Below are positions 23,282 to 28,457 of a DNA stretch of 28,457 nt, piece by piece. This stretch comes from Bacteroidales bacterium. GTDB taxonomy: Bacteria > Bacteroidota > Bacteroidia > Bacteroidales > DYOH01. Every line of letters starts with the position of its first letter. Within the stretch, counting starts at the first letter, position 1. The notes under the pieces are model-generated. The model did not search any database, was not told the origin of the DNA, and worked only from the letters and a program-made list of their open reading frames with translations. The stretch is from NCBI GenBank assembly GCA_030632545.1, contig DAOVUO010000001.1, positions 1 through 28,457 of the forward strand, given 5' to 3'. The translations under genes and the position numbers were made by a program.

Positions 23282-24070
23282 TTATAGTTTTGATTTTATT
23301 ATTTTTTCAATGATATTGGTTAACTCTACAAACTCTTTAACCGAAAGTTGTTCTGGACGTTCAGTTGCAAATTTATCAGGTAAAGTTTCGCCTTGAGTTA
23401 ATCCTTTAAGTGAGTTCCTAAGCACTTTTCGGCGCTGATTAAAGCCTTGTTTAATTACTTGTTTAAATAATTTTTCGTTACAGCCTAAATTTAACTCTTT
23501 CTTTCTTATTAATCTTATAACCCCAGATTTTACTTTTGGTGGTGGTGTAAAAACATTTTCGTTTACTGTAAATAAATATTCAATATCATAATACGCTTGT
23601 AATAACACGCTTAATATTCCATAAATTTTCCCTCCTGGCTTAGCCGCAATTCTTTCAGCTACTTCTTTCTGAAACATTCCAACTAGCTGCGGAATTAATT
23701 CGTAATTTTCGTAAACCCTAAACAAAATTTGACTTGAAATATTATAAGGGAAATTCCCAATAATTGAAAACTGTTCGCCTTTAAAAAAATCGTTCAAATT
23801 GATTTTTAAGAAATCAACAGAATGAATAACATCTTGTTTATAAGGCCATTTATTTTTTAAAAAATCAACAGATTCTTTGTCAATCTCAATTAAATGCAAA
23901 TTTAACTCTTCAATTTCAAACAGAAAATCTGTTAAAACTCCCATTCCTGAACCAATTTCAACAACATTTTTACTCTGACTTATTACTAAGCTATCAACTA
24001 TCTGTTTAGCAATTCCTTTGTCATTCAAAAAATGTTGTCCTAAATGCTTTTTGGGTCTTACATTACTCAT
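23282..24070 (-). CDS. rsmA: 16S rRNA dimethyladenosine transferase RsmA (KsgA)
   Basis: RsmA/KsgA dimethylates two adjacent adenosines in the 3' end hairpin of 16S rRNA during small-subunit maturation. From the ATG at 24070 (MSNVRPKKHLGQHFLND) the 262-residue product has the SAM-binding EIGSGMG (38-44), IEID (61-64), the catalytic NFPY motif (106-109) and the C-terminal FNQRRKVLRNSLKG stretch (210-223). An ATG 36 bases upstream is in frame, but the chosen one has AAGGAG at good spacing and gives the usual N-terminus. Its first eight bases (ATGAGTAA) overlap the end of the upstream gene, so the two are translationally coupled. Confidence 0.96.
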   Translation of the reverse strand: MSNVRPKKHLGQHFLNDKGIAKQIVDSLVISQSKNVVEIGSGMGVLTDFLFEIEELNLHLIEIDKESVDFLKNKWPYKQDVIHSVDFLKINLNDFFKGEQFSIIGNFPYNISSQILFRVYENYELIPQLVGMFQKEVAERIAAKPGGKIYGILSVLLQAYYDIEYLFTVNENVFTPPPKVKSGVIRLIRKKELNLGCNEKLFKQVIKQGFNQRRKVLRNSLKGLTQGETLPDKFATERPEQLSVKEFVELTNIIEKIIKSKL

Positions 24071-25226
24071 CGCTATCTCCTTCCTCAATAAAAATATATT
24101 CACCATCTACCTTAAACAGAGGTAGTTTAATTACTGCATTCTTCATTTTTTCTTCTATCTTCTTAATATCTCTCAAACGCTTTTCTTTTTCGGCAGGTTC
24201 TAAATTATTTAGGCTCTCACTTATTTCACCTTTTTGTGATTTTAAATCATTGAGCTTCCACTGCTGAACTTTCACTTGATCTTTGATAATTTCTAAGGAA
24301 TCAATAATTGATTTTTCCAATAATGCTGCGCTAGTTAAATTCTGCTTTGCCATTAATCCATCGTAAAACAAACTGATTATTTCCTTTATTTCATCTGTAT
24401 TATTATCACTTTTTAAATCAGCCACTACATCAACCACAATTTGATGAACAATATCTGAAATAGCATTTTTTAATGTAGATTCTATTGATGATCCGATTAA
24501 AGGAATTCTTGAAAGTGTTTTAATATCATTACTATTCTTTACAGCAGATTGTACTTTCACATCAACATATTCTTTTAAATCTTGATCAAATCTTTGAGAA
24601 AAACTCTCAAAAATCTCCTTTACTTTATTCGTTGTAATTTCAATAAGATTTTCCTTTCGAGGCAAAATTATGTCTGAATTTATCTTATCAAAAACAGGAG
24701 TCCCAGAGCCAATTTCTGTCTGTACCCCAGAAATAATATTCACAACAACCCTATCAGAAACTTCCTCGGACAAAATATTTATTAAACGGTTAAATTGTTT
24801 AAAAATAAGATTTTTAGAAATATCTATTAATTGCAATTTACTCAAACGTACAAAAATTGAAACTACTCTAAGCAAACGAAGCCACCGCAAACTTCCAACA
24901 GGAATACTCCCAAGTACATCATACCAATGCATTATTGGATAATAATACCACTTTTCGTAATCCTTATTTTTAATAGCTAAAATCCATTGAAAAATTATTT
25001 CAATAAAATAAAAGCCTACAAAATACAAATCATAAAGCCAAAATTGCTTATGAAGTGGCAAATAAAAAGCATGAAATCCTGTTAATTTTAAGTGTAAAAA
25101 ATTATTTACAGGTTCGTAAGCATAAATACTATCAAAAACTATCCAAATTAAATTAACAAACAATACTATTAAGACTACAATATCTACAAAAATAATTCTC
25201 AGAATTTGTTCTTTTGTTTTACTCAT
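24063..25226 (-). CDS. Voltage-sensor-like membrane protein without a pore
   Basis: I do not recognise a named gene. From the ATG at 25226 the product is 387 residues. The first 130 or so look like a four-helix voltage-sensing domain: S1 (about 12-34), S2 (about 61-85, acidic D66 and E76), S3 (HWYDVLGSIPVG with W101 and D103) and an S4-like helix (SLRWLRLLRVVSIFVR) with Arg at R114, R117 and R120, three residues apart, and R127. No S5-P-S6 pore follows. The remaining 255 residues are soluble and helical, with a Lys/Glu-rich coiled coil around 310-365. Its end overlaps rsmA by eight bases. A TTG at 25241 would add five residues and is rejected. The VSD resemblance is seen by eye; charge sensing is inferred. 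Confidence 0.72.
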   Translation of the reverse strand: MSKTKEQILRIIFVDIVVLIVLFVNLIWIVFDSIYAYEPVNNFLHLKLTGFHAFYLPLHKQFWLYDLYFVGFYFIEIIFQWILAIKNKDYEKWYYYPIMHWYDVLGSIPVGSLRWLRLLRVVSIFVRLSKLQLIDISKNLIFKQFNRLINILSEEVSDRVVVNIISGVQTEIGSGTPVFDKINSDIILPRKENLIEITTNKVKEIFESFSQRFDQDLKEYVDVKVQSAVKNSNDIKTLSRIPLIGSSIESTLKNAISDIVHQIVVDVVADLKSDNNTDEIKEIISLFYDGLMAKQNLTSAALLEKSIIDSLEIIKDQVKVQQWKLNDLKSQKGEISESLNNLEPAEKEKRLRDIKKIEEKMKNAVIKLPLFKVDGEYIFIEEGDSDE

Positions 25227-25335
25227 TTTCTTATAATTCAATTTTCTCTAATTTCACAAATCAATCATAAATAAGTCACTATCAATATAAAAAGCACTCT
25301 TAAAAGAGTTTAAAATCAGACAATTGACGACTTTA

Positions 25336-25366
25336 TAAAAAAAACTAAGCTTATGGTTTAGCTTAG
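25336..25366 (-). terminator. Intrinsic terminator overlapping the end of birA
   Basis: CTAAGCT (25345-25351) pairs with AGCTTAG (25360-25366) across an 8-base loop, and the A run at 25337-25344 gives a U run on the minus strand. The 5' arm of the transcript encodes the last two residues of birA and runs into its stop codon. Confidence 0.85.
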
Positions 25367-26089
25367 AATAAATTCTACTTCCTTAAATAAATATAATCTA
25401 ATTTGCCCATTTTTATCATTAATCTTTAACCGTCCAATATCATCAACACCAACTATTTGTCCATTAAAAACTCCATTTTTATCCGAATAAGTACTCAATT
25501 GTTCAAAACCCAATAATACCGAATAATATTCTTGAAACAAAAACTGAATTTGATTTCTCTTCTCAAAATAAAAACTAAACGAATCTAAAAACTCATTTAA
25601 CAAATTACTTAAATTAAACTTTTTATCAGTAATCAAACCCAAAGAAGTTGCAGAACTTAGATATTCAGGAAATTTCATTTGATTAATATTTATTCCACAA
25701 CCTATTATCGAAGTAATAATATTAGATGCTCGTATAGTATTTTCTATCAACAATCCTGCTATTTTTTTATTATTTACATAAATGTCATTAGGCCATTTTA
25801 TCCATACATTTTTTGTATATTTTTCTATAACTCTATGAATTGCAAGTGAACTTATCATATTCAATAAAAACACTTTATCTATTGAAAAATCCATTTTTTG
25901 TAAAACTAAAGAAAAAGTTAAACTTTCACCAACACTACTCCACCATTTATTTTCTCTCAATCCTCTACCAGCAGTTTGCTTCTTCGCCCAAACAACAAAA
26001 GACTGTGAATTAGAGCTCTTTTTCAACAATTCTTGCGCATAATTATTGGTTGAATTAAGTTTATTTACCGTAATTAATTTATAATTCAT
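25358..26089 (-). CDS. birA: Biotin-[acetyl-CoA carboxylase] ligase, catalytic form without HTH
   Basis: BirA makes biotinyl-AMP and transfers biotin to the carrier lysine of acetyl-CoA carboxylase and related enzymes. The 243-residue product has the biotinyl-AMP binding GRGLRENKWW (41-50), KWPND (98-102) and KKIAGLLIE (108-116). It lacks the N-terminal helix-turn-helix of the E. coli protein, so it is a simple ligase rather than a biotin repressor. It is divergent from rsfS with 127 bases between them. A terminator overlaps its stop codon. Confidence 0.93.
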   Translation of the reverse strand: MNYKLITVNKLNSTNNYAQELLKKSSNSQSFVVWAKKQTAGRGLRENKWWSSVGESLTFSLVLQKMDFSIDKVFLLNMISSLAIHRVIEKYTKNVWIKWPNDIYVNNKKIAGLLIENTIRASNIITSIIGCGININQMKFPEYLSSATSLGLITDKKFNLSNLLNEFLDSFSFYFEKRNQIQFLFQEYYSVLLGFEQLSTYSDKNGVFNGQIVGVDDIGRLKINDKNGQIRLYLFKEVEFILS

Positions 26090-26138
26090 AAATAATATTA
26101 AAATAATAGATTTAAGTTTTTTTTATCGTTTCATTCTA

Positions 26139-26146
26139 CAAATTTA
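26139..26146 (-). promoter_or_regulatory. Probable birA -7 promoter element
   Basis: The minus strand reads TAAATTTG, matching TAnnTTTG, 49 bases before the birA ATG. It lies two bases from the opposite-facing rsfS box. Confidence 0.45.
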
Positions 26147-26148
26147 TG

Positions 26149-26156
26149 TAATTTTG
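26149..26156 (+). promoter_or_regulatory. Probable rsfS -7 promoter element
   Basis: TAATTTTG matches TAnnTTTG and lies 60 bases before the rsfS ATG at 26217. No strong -33 element is visible. Confidence 0.45.
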
Positions 26157-26216
26157 CCCATTATTTCTGTGTCAGATTATAACACATTTAAAAATATATT
26201 TAGTGAAGCAATTTTT

Positions 26217-26591
26217 ATGAAAAATAAAATCAAAAATCAAGAGTCCGAACTATTAGTTATTGAAATAATTGAAGCAATTCAACAAAAAAAAGGTAAAAAT
26301 ATAATTTCGCTTAATCTTGGAAAATTAGAACAATCAATTTGCGATTATTTTATAATTTGTCATGCCGATTCCACGACACAAGTCAACGCTATAGTTTTTG
26401 GTATTGAAGATTATTTGAAAAAAACACTGAATATAAAACCATTAAGCATAGAAGGAACGCAAAACTCACAATGGGTTTTATTGGACTACGGTGATGTTGT
26501 AGTTCATGTATTTTTGGAAGAATACCGTGGCTTTTATAAACTAGAAACGCTTTGGGCAGATGCCGAAGAAAAAAAACATACTGAAGTGTGA
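26217..26591 (+). CDS. rsfS: Ribosomal silencing factor RsfS
   Basis: RsfS binds ribosomal protein L14 (uL14) on the large subunit and blocks joining of the subunits when nutrients are low. The product from the ATG at 26217 is 124 residues, the usual size, with the family pattern SICDYFIICHADSTTQV (about 41-57), IEGTQNSQWVLLDYGDVVVHVF (about 77-98) and the YRGFYKLETLWADA end. The frame runs upstream to a TTG at 26154, but that codon is part of the predicted -7 box, so the internal ATG is preferred. ftsH follows 104 bases later, an order typical of Bacteroidota. Confidence 0.93.
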   Translation: MKNKIKNQESELLVIEIIEAIQQKKGKNIISLNLGKLEQSICDYFIICHADSTTQVNAIVFGIEDYLKKTLNIKPLSIEGTQNSQWVLLDYGDVVVHVFLEEYRGFYKLETLWADAEEKKHTEV

Positions 26592-26638
26592 CAATCTAGC
26601 ATAAAAAAACTATTAAAACTGCCGATTCTTCATATAAT

Positions 26639-26646
26639 TAATTTTG
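26639..26646 (+). promoter_or_regulatory. Possible ftsH -7 promoter element
   Basis: TAATTTTG matches TAnnTTTG, 49 bases before the ftsH ATG. It suggests ftsH can be transcribed apart from rsfS. Confidence 0.4.
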
Positions 26647-26695
26647 GTATAAGAATTGGCATAACTTCTACTAATTTTCATTTTTTTGAATAATA

Positions 26696-28457
26696 ATGAC
26701 TACAAACGATAATTCCGAAAACAAAAATAAGCTTAAACCAACCGGTTTCAATAACAATAATCTATGGATTATTGGATTAATTGTTGCCGCTTTATTTGCA
26801 CTACAGTTATTTAATTTAGGCTCAAATGCCAAAGAAATTACTTGGGTTGAATTTGAGCGAGATATATTAAGAAATCATGAGGTAGAAAAAATTGTTATTG
26901 TTAATCGCGAACGCGCCGAAGTTTTCTTAAATACTAATGCCTTAAAATCAGGAAAATATACTGATGATTTAAATAATGGTTTTGGTAGCATGAGCTCAGG
27001 TGGACCACATTTCTTTTTTACAATAGGTTCTATAGAAATGTTTGAAAAAAGGATTGAGCAATCTCAAGCCAATTTTAGTGCAGAGCAACAAGTTGAAGTA
27101 AGCTATGAAACACGTAAAGATATTGTGGGTGAATTAATAGGTTGGCTGTTTCCAATTATTATTCTAGTCGCAATTTGGCTATTTATCTTCAGAAAAATGA
27201 GTGGTGGTGCTGGTGGTGGCGGTGCTGGAAATATTTTCAGTATTGGAAAATCAAAAGCAAAAATATTTAATAAAGAAGACGATAAAGTAAAAACTAATTT
27301 TAACGATGTTGCTGGTTTAGAAGAAGCAAAAGTTGAAATTTCTGAAATTGTAGATTTCTTAAAAACACCTGAAAAATATACTGCGTTAGGTGGAAAAATC
27401 CCTAAAGGTGCTCTTTTAGTTGGCCCTCCAGGCACAGGAAAAACGCTTTTGGCAAAAGCCGTTGCAGGCGAAGCGGATGTACCATTTTTCTCTCTATCAG
27501 GTTCAGATTTTGTAGAAATGTTTGTTGGTGTTGGAGCGTCAAGAGTTAGAGATTTATTTGCTCAAGCAAAGCAAAAATCGCCATGTATTATCTTTATTGA
27601 TGAAATTGATGCAATTGGCCGTGCTAGAGGGAAAAACCCAAATATGGGCTCAAATGACGAACGAGAAAACACATTAAATCAGCTACTTACAGAAATGGAC
27701 GGTTTTGATACTAATGCTGGTGTAATAATTCTTGCAGCCACCAACCGTGCAGATGTTCTTGACCCAGCCCTGTTAAGAGCAGGACGTTTTGACAGACAAA
27801 TTAGCGTTGAAATGCCTGACTTAAACGAAAGAAAAGAAATTTTCTTAGTTCACATGAAACCTTTAAAATTATCTGAAAGTGTAAATCACATATTTTTAGC
27901 AAAACAAACACCTGGTTTTTCAGGAGCAGATATTGCAAACATTTGTAATGAAGCTGCACTTATAGCAGCTAGAAATGGTAAAAAACAAATCGAAAAACAA
28001 GATTTTCTTGATGCTGTAGATAGAATCATTGGAGGACTTGAAAAACGATCAAAAATAATATCTCCTTCTGAAAAAAAGCGCATTGCGTACCATGAAGCAG
28101 GACATGCTACAGTAAGTTGGTTTTCTGAGCATGCTCACCCATTAGTTAAAATAACTATCGTACCTCGTGGCAAAGCACTTGGTGCAGCTTGGTATCTACC
28201 TGAGGAAAGACAATTAAACACAACTGAGCAGATGCTAGATGAAATGTGTGCAACTCTCGGGGGAAGAGAATCAGAAGAACTTACTTTTGGGAATATATCC
28301 ACTGGAGCACTAAACGACTTAGAAAAAGTTAATAAACAAGCATTTGCAATTGTTGCATATTTTGGTATGAGTGATGAGCTTAAAAATATTTGTTTTTACG
28401 ATTCTACTGGAAGGAATGAGTACTCATTTAACAAGCCATACAGTGAAAAAACGGGTG
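26696..28457 (+). CDS. ftsH: ATP-dependent zinc metalloprotease FtsH, cut by the window edge
   Basis: FtsH is the membrane-anchored hexameric AAA+ protease that degrades membrane and regulatory proteins. The visible 587 residues hold membrane helix 1 (about 23-41), a periplasmic domain (about 42-145), helix 2 (about 146-165), a Gly-rich linker, Walker A GPPGTGKT (243-250), Walker B IFIDEID (299-305, D302-E303), arginine-finger region GRFDR (363-367) and the zinc site HEAGH (466-470). The third zinc ligand Asp is visible in STGALNDLE. The frame is still open at the last base, so the C-terminus lies outside. The start ATG gives a hydrophilic N-terminal tail before helix 1, typical of Bacteroidota FtsH; there is no Shine-Dalgarno sequence. 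Confidence 0.97.
   Translation, partial: MTTNDNSENKNKLKPTGFNNNNLWIIGLIVAALFALQLFNLGSNAKEITWVEFERDILRNHEVEKIVIVNRERAEVFLNTNALKSGKYTDDLNNGFGSMSSGGPHFFFTIGSIEMFEKRIEQSQANFSAEQQVEVSYETRKDIVGELIGWLFPIIILVAIWLFIFRKMSGGAGGGGAGNIFSIGKSKAKIFNKEDDKVKTNFNDVAGLEEAKVEISEIVDFLKTPEKYTALGGKIPKGALLVGPPGTGKTLLAKAVAGEADVPFFSLSGSDFVEMFVGVGASRVRDLFAQAKQKSPCIIFIDEIDAIGRARGKNPNMGSNDERENTLNQLLTEMDGFDTNAGVIILAATNRADVLDPALLRAGRFDRQISVEMPDLNERKEIFLVHMKPLKLSESVNHIFLAKQTPGFSGADIANICNEAALIAARNGKKQIEKQDFLDAVDRIIGGLEKRSKIISPSEKKRIAYHEAGHATVSWFSEHAHPLVKITIVPRGKALGAAWYLPEERQLNTTEQMLDEMCATLGGRESEELTFGNISTGALNDLEKVNKQAFAIVAYFGMSDELKNICFYDSTGRNEYSFNKPYSEKTG

Noticed and set aside
26154..26216. TTG start giving rsfS 21 more residues
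   Set aside because: The TTG falls in a -7 box-like sequence and the added residues do not resemble the family; the ATG at 26217 gives the usual length.
27103..28083. Minus-strand open frames inside ftsH (27103-27435 and 27886-28083)
   Set aside because: They are antisense to the AAA+ domain, with Pro-rich stretches that mirror the Gly-rich linker; no independent support.

Overview
The window looks like chromosomal core DNA of a Bacteroidota member, probably a marine or anaerobic relative of the Bacteroidales. Supporting signs are the low GC content, Bacteroidota-type -7 boxes (TAnnTTTG) before many genes, the near absence of Shine-Dalgarno sequences, lipoproteins and outer-membrane barrels of Bacteroidota type, a Porin_10-like protein, and the rsfS-ftsH gene pair. 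I see no insertion sequence, integrase, prophage, CRISPR array or rRNA. There is one tRNA gene, tRNA-Leu(UAG).

Layout. On the minus strand from 165 to 21507 lie: a periplasmic-sensor/SpoIIE phosphatase (165-2966); a sigma-54 AAA+ response regulator coupled to an acyl-ACP thioesterase (3209-5136); clpP-clpX with a clear terminator (5410-7381); a long KamA-family radical SAM/PLP aminomutase (7558-9729); an apparent operon valS - unknown membrane protein - mreD - mrdA - rodA (9962-17285); two outer-membrane barrel proteins (17352-20087); and two lipoproteins, the second a GH25 muramidase (20254-21507). On the plus strand are tRNA-Leu, a hairpin terminator and the trigger factor gene tig (21603-23151). 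On the minus strand again are rsmA/ksgA, overlapping a voltage-sensor-like membrane protein (23282-25226), and birA (25358-26089). On the plus strand at the end are rsfS and a truncated ftsH (26217 to the window edge).

Themes. Protein quality control (clpP, clpX, tig, ftsH), cell elongation (mreD, mrdA, rodA), envelope building (porin, barrel, muramidase, thioesterase) and ribosome or translation work (valS, rsmA, rsfS, tRNA-Leu) make up most of the stretch. Several starts move to an internal ATG, because the longest open frames begin at unlikely TTG or GTG codons (valS, the DUF481-like gene, GH25, tig, the voltage-sensor gene, rsfS); rsmA moves from one ATG to a later one. rodA is the exception: only a TTG start is possible.

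The points most worth a second look are these. The KamA-like enzyme has Lys and Asn where lysine 2,3-aminomutase has its two substrate-binding Asp residues, which is the pattern reported for glutamate 2,3-aminomutase. A conserved-looking voltage-sensor domain has no pore. A sigma-54 activator lacks its DNA-binding domain and has a changed GAFTGA loop. tig is separated from clpPX, and mreD-mrdA-rodA sits behind valS without mreB or mreC. I saw no wholly new multi-gene defence or mobile system.
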